Positions 9,775 through 17,798 of a stretch of 49,693 bases of DNA are shown one piece after another. This DNA is from Anaerocolumna sp. (GTDB lineage: Bacteria > Bacillota > Clostridia > Lachnospirales > Lachnospiraceae): assembly GCA_029239975.1 (NCBI GenBank), contig JARBTX010000023.1:1-49693 (forward strand), read 5' to 3'. Each line of letters begins with the position of its first letter. The first letter of the stretch is position 1. A program made the translations under genes and the position numbers. The notes under the pieces are model-generated. The model saw nothing but the letters and a program-made list of their open reading frames with translations. It made no database searches and was not told where the DNA came from.

Positions 9775-9946
9775 GGATTCAAGGGGGGGGTTGAGATGTG
9801 TAAATTTATAATACGAGCACATACAATTCATCTGACTCGCCTTTCCTTCAATCGGTAAAAGGCACCGATTTCAGACGGTCTTCGCCATCTGAATCGTATG
9901 TACTCATATTATAAATTTTGTATATGTAAGTTGGCCCCCTGAATCC
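9775..9946. repeat. 172-bp imperfect palindrome (element B) with a G8 tract
   Basis: The two halves of 9775-9946 are near complements over about 59 bp. GGATTC plus a G8 tract (9783-9790) faces GGCCCCCTGAATCC. Further in, AAATTTATAATACGAGCAC (from 9803) faces the complementary run ending at 9918, with mostly transition differences. A small hairpin AATCGGT/ACCGATT (9850-9870) sits in the centre. The 498-bp gap 9759-10256 contains this element, element C and no convincing gene. The G8 run is out of character for the AT-rich surroundings. Confidence 0.6.
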
Positions 9947-10116
9947 TGGTGTATGGGTTAAAGTTAGTTACAATTAGAATTCAGAGATATGACTGTAGGG
10001 ATACAAATTTTGTAAATATATATACGTTTTAAATTCTGTTGGAGTAAGTAAAAGGTAAATATTATTAGGATTAGAGTTAGGAAAAGCGAAATTAGATAGT
10101 TTTTCGAATTGATTAT

Positions 10117-10201
10117 ACAATATATACGAATTTTCTTGATTCTATAGCTCTAAGCGGCAAGATTCGGTTATCAAACAATGTGTAATGTATAAGTAATATT
10201 G
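10117..10201. repeat. Palindromic intergenic element C
   Basis: An imperfect inverted repeat pairs TATACAATATATACGAATTT (from 10124) with the segment ending in GTGTAATGTATAAGTA. It shares ATACGAATTTTCT and GCGGCAAGATTC with element A at 8574-8717, in the same order and similar spacing, so the two look like diverged members of one family. Confidence 0.45.
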
Positions 10202-10212
10202 ACATATTTAAT

Positions 10213-10228
10213 GTTTCACAATTACCTA
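10213..10228 (+). promoter_or_regulatory. 16-bp repeated motif, copy 3
   Basis: GTTTCACAATTACCTA, identical to 8553-8568. It lies 28 bp before the start codon of the large glycosidase, close to its ribosome site, so a binding protein here could also repress. Confidence 0.4.
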
Positions 10229-10256
10229 AGGATTAGGGTAATAGAAAGGAGAACGT

Positions 10257-13200
10257 ATGCTATATTCAAAAAGTCTTGAAAGTAGTTTAAGTAAGGATTT
10301 ATTTATAAATCCTACAAAAGAATATCGTGGCACACCTTTTTGGTCTTGGAATACGAAGATTACAAGAACACATATTGAGAATACGTTATCGGAACTAAAA
10401 GAGATGGGTATGGGTGGAGCACATATTCATTGTAGAACAGGTATGAATGTTCCTTACCTTAGCGATGAATTTATGGATCTTGTTAAGTACTCGCATAAGG
10501 TAGCGAATGAAAATGATATGTTAACTTGGTTATATGATGAAGATCGTTGGCCATCTGGATTTGCAGGTGGATTAGTTACAGTAGATAAGCAGTATCGTAT
10601 GCGTTTTCTTGTATTTTCACCAGTTGAATTACCAGAAAATGAACTGGATGGTGAGGTTGAGCTTGAAGCTAGTGCAAAAGCAATAAGAAGTGGGAATCGC
10701 AAGTTTTTGGGCAAATATGCGGTATTATTAAAAGATGGATTTTTAAAAGAATATCATTTCCTTAATCGAGATCAAGATGTAGAAAGTGGATTTGATGTAT
10801 GGTATGCATATCTAGAGATTTCTGGCGATAGTGCGTGGTTTAATAATCAAGCTTATTTAAATACGATGGATAAACGTGCAGTGGAACAGTTTATAAAAGT
10901 AACACATGAAGCTTATTATAAAGCGGTTGGTGAGCATTTTGGTGAAACAATTCCTTCTATCTTTACAGATGAACCACAGTTATCGACAAAAACGATGTTA
11001 GGATATGCGAATGAGAAAACGACGTTAACGATTCCATATACGGATGATTTTGAAGAAACGTATCTGATTACTTATGGTGAAAGCTTTTTAGAGCATTTAC
11101 CTGAGATTTTTTGGGATTTACCAGAAGATAAAATTTCTGTACATAGATATCATTATCATGATCATACTTGTGAACGATTTAGCAAGGCATTTGCAGGGAC
11201 CATCGGTACATGGTGTAAGGACCATAATTTAATGTTAATTGGCCATATGATGCAAGAACCAACTTTATTTTCACAGACATCTGCGTTAGGTGAAGCTATG
11301 AGATCATATCCACACTTTGGTATTCCAGGAATTGATATGCTTTGTGATAGAAGAGAGTTAACAACTGCAAAACAAGCACAAAGTGCAGCACACCAATATG
11401 GCTGTCCAGGTGTATTAAGTGAATTATACGGAGTAACCAATTGGGATTTTGATTTTCGTGGACATAAATTAGCAGGTGACTGGCAGGCTGCTCTTGGCAT
11501 CACAGTAAGAGTTCATCATCTTACTTGGACATCTATGGCAGGAGAAGCAAAACGTGATTATCCAGCGGCTATTGGATATCAATCACCATGGTATAAGGAA
11601 TATTCTTTTATAGAGAATTATTTTGCAAGAATTAATACTGCTTTAACAAGGGGAAAAGCTGATGTTAAGGTTGGTGTCATTCATCCAATTGAATCCTATT
11701 GGTTATATTGGGGAACCAAAGAACATACCGATGGTATTCGGGGTGAGATGGATGCAAACTTTATGCAATTAACGAAGTGGCTTTTATATGGGCTAATTGA
11801 TTTTGATTTTATCGCAGAATCACTATTACCTGAATTACAAATGGAAGATTTCATTACTGAAGATTTCGATAATCTTGAAGGTACTATAGAGTCATCTAAT
11901 AAATTTAGAGTTGGTGATATGGCTTACGATGTAATTGTTGTACCTGATTTGGTTACTCTTCGTAAATCAACCCTAGATCGATTAAAAGCATTTACGAAAA
12001 AGGGTGGTAAGGTAATATTCACTGGTAAAGTGCCAAGCCATTTGGATGCAATTTTATCGGATGAAGTTGCTTCTTATTCAAAAGAATGTACCACAATTGG
12101 TTTTAATCAACATGAATTATTAACCTGTCTTGCACCATATCGTGTCATTGATGTTCGAAGTCAAAATGGCAACAGAGTTGATAATATTCTTTATCAGTTA
12201 AGAGATGATAATAACGGAAAATGGCTTTTCTTATCGCACTCAGAAAAACCCAAGAATCCAGATCTACCTATAAAAGAAACGTTAACTATCTGGATAGACG
12301 GAATATTTAAACTAACAAAATATGATGCTTTAACTGGTGAGATTATAGATTGTACATGTGAATATAAAAATGGTAGAACTTATTTAATTGAAGAAGTTTA
12401 TGACCACGATTCTTTATTATATTTTTTGACAGTGTTAGATGATGAGAAATTAAATGTAGAGAATAAGTCTAAGTATTCAATTAAAAATTCAAGTGATTTC
12501 AATTTCAATGAAGTAAACCAAACTAATACAAAAGATTTAAATACTGACAAGACAAATACTAAAGACACAAATACTAAAGGCATAAATACTAAAGACACAA
12601 ATTTTAAAAATACAAAAGCAGATAGTATAATAGCATTCCCATCCAGATTATTATTTGACTTATCCGAACCTAATGTATACCCACTTGATATGGCAGAATA
12701 TCGTTTCGATTCAGGGGAATGGAATCCACAAGAAGAAATTTTAAGAATTGATAACATATTCCGTGAAAAACTAAAATATCCACTTAGAACAGAAGCCTTT
12801 GCACAACCTTGGTTAAGCACAGAAGTTGAACCAATTCATCACTTTTTATCTTTAAGATTTCATATATATTCAGAATGTGTAATAACAGAACCTAGTCTAG
12901 CAGTAGAGAATGCTGAAAAAACCAAGATTACATTGAATTGTGAAGCTGTCCCTTCCGTTATTACAGGTTGGTATACGGATAGAGACATTCAAACTATTAA
13001 GTTGCCTGCTATAAAAGAAGGTGATAATATATTAGAAGTGACATTACCGTTTTATGAGAAATTCAATGTTGAATACATGTATTTATTAGGTGATTTTTCT
13101 GTATCTGTTGCTGGTAGAAACATAAAGTTACAAAAACCGCATAAATATTTAGCATTTGGTGATTTATGTACTCAAGGATTACCTTTTTATGGTGGTAATA

Positions 13201-13547
13201 TAACCTATTACATACCACTTAAAATGGATGAAGATGGTGAACTAAGTATTCAAATTCCACAATTTCGTTGTCCTGTAATAAAAGTAACCTTGGATGATGT
13301 TGATAAGGGCTATATTGCATTTTCACCTTATTTAATAAATTTAGGTAAAGTGAACAAAGGTAAGCATGTTATTTCTGTTACCGCTTATGGAAACAGGATT
13401 AATACCTTTGGAACCATTCATAATTGCAATCATACCGAACATTGGATTGGACCAAATGCATGGAGAACCATAGGTAATTCCTGGGCTTATGAATATCAAT
13501 TGAAGAAAAGTGGGATTTTAGTAAGTCCTATTATTTCAAAGAATTAA
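10257..13547 (+). CDS. Large GH106-like glycosidase (putative alpha-L-rhamnosidase superfamily)
   Basis: A 1096-residue protein without signal peptide. The N-terminal third resembles the catalytic TIM barrel of GH106 and related families: PFWSWN near residue 24, GGAHIHCRTGMNVPYL, and YDEDRWPSGFAGG. Candidate acidic residues are Glu239 (IFTDEP) and Glu389 (VLSELYG). A Rossmann-like or beta-galactosidase A4-like middle part (DVIVVPDLVTLRKSTLDRL) precedes beta-rich C-terminal domains that may bind sugar. Between them, residues 757-786 form six pentapeptide repeats of the NTKDT type, a likely flexible linker. Start ATG 10257 follows AAAGGAG. Family placement is by motif memory and the substrate is unproven; the neighbours suggest a branched plant oligosaccharide. 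Confidence 0.7.
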   Translation: MLYSKSLESSLSKDLFINPTKEYRGTPFWSWNTKITRTHIENTLSELKEMGMGGAHIHCRTGMNVPYLSDEFMDLVKYSHKVANENDMLTWLYDEDRWPSGFAGGLVTVDKQYRMRFLVFSPVELPENELDGEVELEASAKAIRSGNRKFLGKYAVLLKDGFLKEYHFLNRDQDVESGFDVWYAYLEISGDSAWFNNQAYLNTMDKRAVEQFIKVTHEAYYKAVGEHFGETIPSIFTDEPQLSTKTMLGYANEKTTLTIPYTDDFEETYLITYGESFLEHLPEIFWDLPEDKISVHRYHYHDHTCERFSKAFAGTIGTWCKDHNLMLIGHMMQEPTLFSQTSALGEAMRSYPHFGIPGIDMLCDRRELTTAKQAQSAAHQYGCPGVLSELYGVTNWDFDFRGHKLAGDWQAALGITVRVHHLTWTSMAGEAKRDYPAAIGYQSPWYKEYSFIENYFARINTALTRGKADVKVGVIHPIESYWLYWGTKEHTDGIRGEMDANFMQLTKWLLYGLIDFDFIAESLLPELQMEDFITEDFDNLEGTIESSNKFRVGDMAYDVIVVPDLVTLRKSTLDRLKAFTKKGGKVIFTGKVPSHLDAILSDEVASYSKECTTIGFNQHELLTCLAPYRVIDVRSQNGNRVDNILYQLRDDNNGKWLFLSHSEKPKNPDLPIKETLTIWIDGIFKLTKYDALTGEIIDCTCEYKNGRTYLIEEVYDHDSLLYFLTVLDDEKLNVENKSKYSIKNSSDFNFNEVNQTNTKDLNTDKTNTKDTNTKGINTKDTNFKNTKADSIIAFPSRLLFDLSEPNVYPLDMAEYRFDSGEWNPQEEILRIDNIFREKLKYPLRTEAFAQPWLSTEVEPIHHFLSLRFHIYSECVITEPSLAVENAEKTKITLNCEAVPSVITGWYTDRDIQTIKLPAIKEGDNILEVTLPFYEKFNVEYMYLLGDFSVSVAGRNIKLQKPHKYLAFGDLCTQGLPFYGGNITYYIPLKMDEDGELSIQIPQFRCPVIKVTLDDVDKGYIAFSPYLINLGKVNKGKHVISVTAYGNRINTFGTIHNCNHTEHWIGPNAWRTIGNSWAYEYQLKKSGILVSPIISKN
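12525..12614 (+). repeat. Six in-frame 15-bp repeats encoding an Asn-Thr-Lys-rich linker
   Basis: Six consecutive 15-bp units encode NTKDL, NTDKT, NTKDT, NTKGI, NTKDT and NFKNT. They keep frame within the large glycosidase and probably form a disordered linker between its middle and C-terminal domains. Confidence 0.85.
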
Positions 13548-13593
13548 AGATAACAAGTAGGAAAGATAACAAGTAGGAAAGATAAATAATAGG
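13546..13593 (+). repeat. 16-bp tandem repeat after the large glycosidase gene
   Basis: AAAGATAACAAGTAGG occurs at 13546-13561 and again at 13562-13577, followed by the imperfect AAAGATAAATAATAGG. The array begins at the stop codon and fills part of the 112-bp gap before the esterase gene. Confidence 0.8.
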
Positions 13594-13659
13594 ATAGTTA
13601 GAAAGTAGCAAAATAACCAAATATAAAATCTGGATTTTGGATAATTGGAGGTGTGATGT

Positions 13660-14295
13660 ATGAAAGAATTTTTCAAAAAAGGGCAAGTTGTTTTATTTCA
13701 AGGAGATAGTATTACAGATTGCGGAAGAGACCGAAATGATATTTACTCTTTATCAGTTGGCTACCCAGGTGTGGTGGCTAAGATGTATGATTTATTATTC
13801 CCAGGCAATGGAGTAACGTTTGTTAATAAAGGTATCTCTGGGAATCGAGTTAAGGATTTAATAGAACGATATGATGAAGATTTTAAGGCGGTAAAACCTG
13901 ATTTTATATCAATTTTAATCGGCATCAATGATACTTGGCGAAGATATGATAGATTTGATCCTACGTCTACGGAAGAGTTTGAGAAAACATATACAGATTT
14001 ATTGGAAAAAATAAAAGTAGATTTGCCAAATTGTAAAATTATGATTTTAGAACCATTTGTTTTAAATTCACTTCCAGACAGAGAAAGTTGGCGAGAAGAT
14101 CTAGATCCAAAGATAAAGGTAGTCAGAAACTTAGCAAAAAAATATGCGGATTATTACATTCCTTTAGATGGCATATTTGCAAAAATAGAGGTAGAACAAT
14201 ATTGCTGTAAGCAATTAGCAGAGGATGGTGTTCATCCAACTCCATTAGGGCATGGTATTATTGCAAATGAGTACCTTAAGGCATTGTGCGATTAA
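13660..14295 (+). CDS. SGNH/GDSL-family hydrolase, probable carbohydrate esterase
   Basis: A 211-residue single-domain SGNH hydrolase without signal peptide. Nucleophile Ser17 lies in LFQGDSITD, the oxyanion Gly and Asn blocks are in NKGISGNRV and IGINDTW, and the Asp189/His192 pair is in DGVHPTPLGH. Members of this group deacetylate sugars or act as lysophospholipases. Placement directly after two cytoplasmic glycosidases favours removal of acetyl groups from imported oligosaccharides. GGAGG at 13647-13651 sets the start at ATG 13660. The gene is the last of the co-directional run; a hairpin follows about 55 bp downstream. Confidence 0.88.
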   Translation: MKEFFKKGQVVLFQGDSITDCGRDRNDIYSLSVGYPGVVAKMYDLLFPGNGVTFVNKGISGNRVKDLIERYDEDFKAVKPDFISILIGINDTWRRYDRFDPTSTEEFEKTYTDLLEKIKVDLPNCKIMILEPFVLNSLPDRESWREDLDPKIKVVRNLAKKYADYYIPLDGIFAKIEVEQYCCKQLAEDGVHPTPLGHGIIANEYLKALCD

Positions 14296-14351
14296 GATGC
14301 TTCCAATGTTTTGATTATGAGCAGCCACAAAACTATATAGTTAAATGAAAT

Positions 14352-14430
14352 AGCATACCATACATACGAATTATCAAACTTTTATTTCCACTTGGGCAAA
14401 ATGAAACGAAAATTGTATATATGGTATGCT
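14352..14430. repeat. Palindromic intergenic element D between convergent genes
   Basis: A perfect 11-bp outer arm, AGCATACCATA (14352-14362) and TATGGTATGCT (14420-14430), continues inward as an imperfect stem. The left half contains CATACGAATTATC and the loop contains GGGCAAAAT, echoing elements A and C. It lies between the esterase and the convergent reductase and could serve as a terminator, though it lacks a clean U-tract. Confidence 0.5.
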
Positions 14431-14501
14431 TATATTATGTTATCTTTGATGTTTTCTATTGGTAATGATACTACTACGAAGCGACATTTTTTTGAATAAA
14501 C

Positions 14502-14630
14502 TATCATTACGATTATTTTTGTTATTATTACGATTATTTTTTGTTATCATTACGATTATTTTTGTTATCATTACTATTATTTTTTGTTATAATTACTATT
14601 ATTTTTGTTATTATTATTATTATTATTAAT
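14502..14630. repeat. AT-rich tandem array of 21/22-bp units
   Basis: Five units of the form TATCATTACGATTATTTTTGT run from 14502 to 14608 with lengths 21, 22, 21, 22 and 21, then decay into an ATT microsatellite to about 14630. It occupies most of the 360-bp gap 14296-14655, which has no convincing gene. Units near 21 bp equal two helical turns, so A/T tracts would be phased. Confidence 0.85.
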
Positions 14631-14655
14631 TAGTAATAATCGGTATTTATTTAAC

Positions 14656-15756
14656 TTATTTACAAGTAGTAGCTATCTCTTCTAATCGATCCATAATTGG
14701 TAAGTGTTGCGTACACAGAGTTTCACATTTACCACATTTGATACATTCTGCTGCTATAGATGCTGGAATTTTCCAATGGTAATTTAGACGATCACTTATA
14801 TTATTACCTAGTAGTTTTTCATTGTAAGCATCCATATATTTTGGTATGTCTATTTTCTTTGGACAGTGTTTACAATATGCACAACCTGTACATAAATTAT
14901 TAAGTGCAACACCTTTATTTTCGTACTCATCATATATTTCTTTTGCAGAACGTTCCTGTAAGTTTTCAACTGCTTTGCATGCATCATCTATATGTGCTTT
15001 GGTTGTACAACCTGCTAATGTAATTGAGATTTCCTTATGTGATGCTACAAATCTTAAGGCAGCTTGAGGAACAGTTAAATTGGTTCCTTCTGCTAAATAA
15101 CTAAAGGTATTAGGATTACTTGGTATTAATCCACCACCAAGCGGGTTCATAACGACAACTCCCATTCCTTTATTGTAAGCTGCTTCTATACCAGTTTGAC
15201 GGAAACGGTAGTTAAGTGCGTTATATCCAATTAACATACCTTTAAATAAGTCTCTTTTTACAGCATCTTCAAGTTCATTACCTTGCATATGTGAAGAAAA
15301 CACAATATTACGAATTAACCCATCCGCTTTTGCTTGCTCGAAGAAACTATAAAGTGCATCAATCTGCTTATCAAAGGAATCTAAACTTAAGACACACCAT
15401 AAATGATAAAAATCCAAATAATCTACTTTTAATCGTGTTAGAGTGGTTTCTAATCTTTTACGAAAATCATCTGCGCTACATTTACCACCTACAGTACCCA
15501 TATTTGTTTTAGAAGATATATAGTAGCTATCTCGTGGCAATTGTGATAAGGCCATTCCTGTAATTATTTCACTTTTATCGTCACAATAAAAAGGAGCAGT
15601 GTCAAAGTAATTAATACCTTTTTCATGTGCGTATAATGCTATTTCGGCACATTTTTCTAAATTACCTGCCTTAACATCTGCATCGTCATAACGCATACAA
15701 CCCATACCGATAGCAGAGACTTTCATATCGGTATTACCATACTGTTTATAATACAT
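14656..15756 (-). CDS. Aldo/keto reductase with C-terminal ferredoxin-type cysteines
   Basis: A 366-residue oxidoreductase of the COG1453 type. The N-terminal barrel has MKVSAIGMGCMRYDD and the catalytic tetrad pieces NYFDTAPFY (Asp, Tyr), ISSKTN (Lys) and DFYHLW (His). The C-terminal 90 residues carry CTGCAYCKHCP and CIKCGKCETLC, enough for iron-sulfur clusters, so electrons may come from or go to ferredoxin. The enzyme is cytoplasmic and the physiological substrate is unknown. On this strand GGAGG lies just before the ATG, and a promoter is seen at 15802-15830. It is transcribed away from the lysine-rich protein and convergent with the esterase. Confidence 0.9.
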   Translation of the reverse strand: MYYKQYGNTDMKVSAIGMGCMRYDDADVKAGNLEKCAEIALYAHEKGINYFDTAPFYCDDKSEIITGMALSQLPRDSYYISSKTNMGTVGGKCSADDFRKRLETTLTRLKVDYLDFYHLWCVLSLDSFDKQIDALYSFFEQAKADGLIRNIVFSSHMQGNELEDAVKRDLFKGMLIGYNALNYRFRQTGIEAAYNKGMGVVVMNPLGGGLIPSNPNTFSYLAEGTNLTVPQAALRFVASHKEISITLAGCTTKAHIDDACKAVENLQERSAKEIYDEYENKGVALNNLCTGCAYCKHCPKKIDIPKYMDAYNEKLLGNNISDRLNYHWKIPASIAAECIKCGKCETLCTQHLPIMDRLEEIATTCK

Positions 15757-15801
15757 TTGTAATCCTCCGTAAATTAACTAGTTGATAAATAATTCTTAAT
15801 A

Positions 15802-15830
15802 AGTATAACATTTCTACATAATCACTACAA
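15802..15830 (-). promoter_or_regulatory. Promoter of the aldo/keto reductase gene
   Basis: On the minus strand TTGTAG (15825-15830) and TATACT (15802-15807) are separated by exactly 17 bp, about 45 bp before the start codon. Both boxes are close to the sigma-A consensus. Confidence 0.6.
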
Positions 15831-15948
15831 CTATAAATTGTTATAGAACAGTTTTGATTGCATTTTTACTAAAATTATCGTAAAATATAAGATTAGTAGC
15901 GTTGTAATACTTTATTTTAGAATAAGCAATGCAGGAATGAGGAAAAAC

Positions 15949-16524
15949 ATGGAATATCAAAAGAAATCAGATAGTAAGAAAGATAAAAAAACGGTAAATT
16001 CATGGTCTAATTCTAAATCAGAACACAAAAATAAGTTTAAGAAAGATGATAAGAGCAAAATTTTTAAATCGTATGAAAGTGCTTTTCCTAAAAAAAATCA
16101 TAAATCAAATTTGAATGAAGAAAAGCTTATTAAAGACAATAACAATAGTAAGATGAAGGAAAAAGTAATAACAGATTATTTCTATATGTCACCGAATCTT
16201 ATGACGGCAAAAATGATTGAAGATATAATAAAATCAGAGAAAGGTATTCAAGTAGATTTATGGGAAGAAATGAATATCTTACAGATTGAGTTTTCAAATA
16301 AGTTAACTGTTGATTTTGAACCAATGAATAATGAATTTAAAGATTCATCTGATGCTGCATTTATAAAGAACCGAAATGTAAAAACTATTTTTGCTGTAAC
16401 CATTGACGATGGAGCGTTTGAATTATTAAAACCGCTATTACGCTTAATAATTACTGAATTTGATGGATTTTTATGTGCGGACAGTGTTGATTTTAAGCCA
16501 ATATATGCATTGACAGATTTATAA
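15949..16524 (+). CDS. Lysine-rich protein of unknown function
   Basis: I do not recognise this 191-residue protein. The first 75 residues are extremely rich in Lys, Ser and Asn and look disordered and strongly basic, as in a nucleic-acid- or membrane-surface-binding tail. The remaining 115 residues look folded and mildly acidic (YMSPNLMTAKMIEDII, VKTIFAVTIDDGAFELLKPL). There is no signal peptide or membrane segment. The start is set at ATG 15949, which has GAGGAA about 5 nt upstream; the in-frame ATG 15937 has poorer spacing. It is monocistronic, with a terminator just downstream. Confidence 0.7.
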   Translation: MEYQKKSDSKKDKKTVNSWSNSKSEHKNKFKKDDKSKIFKSYESAFPKKNHKSNLNEEKLIKDNNNSKMKEKVITDYFYMSPNLMTAKMIEDIIKSEKGIQVDLWEEMNILQIEFSNKLTVDFEPMNNEFKDSSDAAFIKNRNVKTIFAVTIDDGAFELLKPLLRLIITEFDGFLCADSVDFKPIYALTDL

Positions 16525-16544
16525 ATTACGTGATTGTTTTATGA

Positions 16545-16584
16545 AAGTGCTTGTTCAATTTTGACAAGCGCTTTTTATTCTTTT
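16545..16584 (+). terminator. Rho-independent terminator
   Basis: AAGTGCTTGT (16545-16554) pairs with ACAAGCGCTT (16564-16573) with one G-U pair, followed by the T-rich CTTTTTATTCTTTT. It ends the lysine-rich protein transcript. Confidence 0.85.
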
Positions 16585-16696
16585 CATTAGTTTAGCTAAT
16601 ATATTAATTAGAAATAAAAGAAAATCATTTGATTATTTAACAAATATACAATAAAATAATAATAAAGCATAATTGTTTGTGGAAAATATATAAAAT

Positions 16697-16725
16697 TTTA
16701 CAGTTTTGGAATATATATTTACTAT
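16697..16725 (+). promoter_or_regulatory. Probable promoter of the sensor unit
   Basis: TTTACA (16697-16702), a 17-bp spacer and TACTAT (16720-16725) lie about 30 bp before the first gene of the sugar-sensing unit. No clear operator is visible. Confidence 0.45.
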
Positions 16726-16754
16726 TTTGATGGTAATTAGAAGGGTAGTTTACA

Positions 16755-17741
16755 ATGTTAAAAGGAATATTCGCTATTTTAGTTGGAATGATTTTAATGA
16801 TCTCTGTTATGTTTGGTCAATTACTTATAAATTCAGATGATAAAAAAGAAGCAAAAGAACCAGGTATAAATCCAGACTATCACCTGCAGGTTATTATACA
16901 AAATACGGACGAGTACTTTTGGAATTCCTTTCGAGAAGGAGCTCAAGTTGCGGCAGAAGAACTAGGAGTATATGTCGAATTCGTAGCTATAACACAAAAT
17001 AGTACAGATTTATTAAAGGAAGCTGTTGAAAAGGGTGTAAATGCAGGAGTGGACGGAATTGCACTACAGCCAGCGGATTCAGAAGAAACTAAAAATATGT
17101 TAGACGAAGCTAAAAACCAAGGTGTTGCTATGATTACCTACGAAAATGATAGCTTTACCATACCAGATACACCTATGGTAGGATCTAATAGTTTCAGTCT
17201 GGGTAATTTTGCTGGTGATATGGCAGTGAAAGCATCGGATGGACGTGGAAATGTGGTTGTTATATTAAATGAATCTGGAGAGCAGAGTGATGTATCTTAT
17301 CGAAATTTAATCATTCAAGGTATTGTAGAATCATTTTCACGGTACAGTACCATCAATATCACTGATATTTATACCATTGATAAGGAAATGTTTGAAGCGG
17401 AAAAGGTTGCAAGTACGATTGTATCAAATAATGAAAAAGTAGATTTGATAATCTGTTTGGATGAAAGAAGTACGCCTGGTATTGCACAAGTACTTGTTGA
17501 TAATAACATGGTAGGAGATATTAAATTAGTAGGTTATGGAATCGCTCCACAGACACTAGACTATATAAAACGTGGTGTTATTTATGGAACAGTATGTCCA
17601 AATTCTTATGAAATAGGTTATGACACAGTGAAACAGTTAACTCAGAGTATTAATCAGGAACCAATTAGTAATTATACGAACACAGAATTATACACTATTG
17701 ATTCAAGTAATGTAGATCAATATGATGAAGTGATAGAATAG
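16755..17741 (+). CDS. Membrane-anchored sugar-binding protein, probable kinase co-sensor
   Basis: A 328-residue type I periplasmic-binding protein (RbsB/Peripl_BP_4 style fold). Residues 4-25 form a hydrophobic anchor with no lipobox cysteine, so it stays tethered by a transmembrane helix. The binding domain starts near YHLQVIIQNTDEYFWNSF and includes GVDGIALQPADSEETKNML and VDLIICLDERSTPGIAQVLV. The gene is first in a unit with a LytS-type kinase and AraC-type regulator. This is the arrangement of the XylFII-LytS-YesN system of C. beijerinckii, where the anchored protein presents xylose to the kinase. That role is inferred from layout. The ligand here may be xylose or another monosaccharide. 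Confidence 0.8.
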   Translation: MLKGIFAILVGMILMISVMFGQLLINSDDKKEAKEPGINPDYHLQVIIQNTDEYFWNSFREGAQVAAEELGVYVEFVAITQNSTDLLKEAVEKGVNAGVDGIALQPADSEETKNMLDEAKNQGVAMITYENDSFTIPDTPMVGSNSFSLGNFAGDMAVKASDGRGNVVVILNESGEQSDVSYRNLIIQGIVESFSRYSTINITDIYTIDKEMFEAEKVASTIVSNNEKVDLIICLDERSTPGIAQVLVDNNMVGDIKLVGYGIAPQTLDYIKRGVIYGTVCPNSYEIGYDTVKQLTQSINQEPISNYTNTELYTIDSSNVDQYDEVIE

Positions 17742-17755
17742 AATTAGAGGTAGGG

Positions 17756-17786
17756 TGCTGACGTCTAATGGCGGTTTTAGACAGCA
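17756..17786 (+). promoter_or_regulatory. Hairpin immediately before the kinase ribosome site
   Basis: TGCTG plus GTCTAA (17763-17768) pairs with TTAGAC and AGCA (17777-17786), leaving an AC bulge; AGCATGGAGG follows as the ribosome site. A similar stretch (TGACGCCTAAT to TTTAGATAGCATGGAGG) lies before trpC near 34315-34350. It may tune translation of the kinase relative to the preceding gene. Confidence 0.45.
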
Positions 17787-17798
17787 TGGAGGGTTAGA

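Noticed and set aside
11162..11503. A 113-residue minus-strand open frame
   Set aside because: It lies wholly within the catalytic region of the large glycosidase, has no recognisable domain, and its apparent length follows from the codon pattern of the real gene.
12398..12820. A 140-residue minus-strand open frame rich in LVFVSLVF repeats
   Set aside because: It is the complement of the pentapeptide-repeat region of the large glycosidase and has no ribosome site; the plus-strand frame explains it.
14502..14630. CRISPR-like array
   Set aside because: Short contiguous AT units without spacers and no cas genes nearby; a plain tandem repeat.
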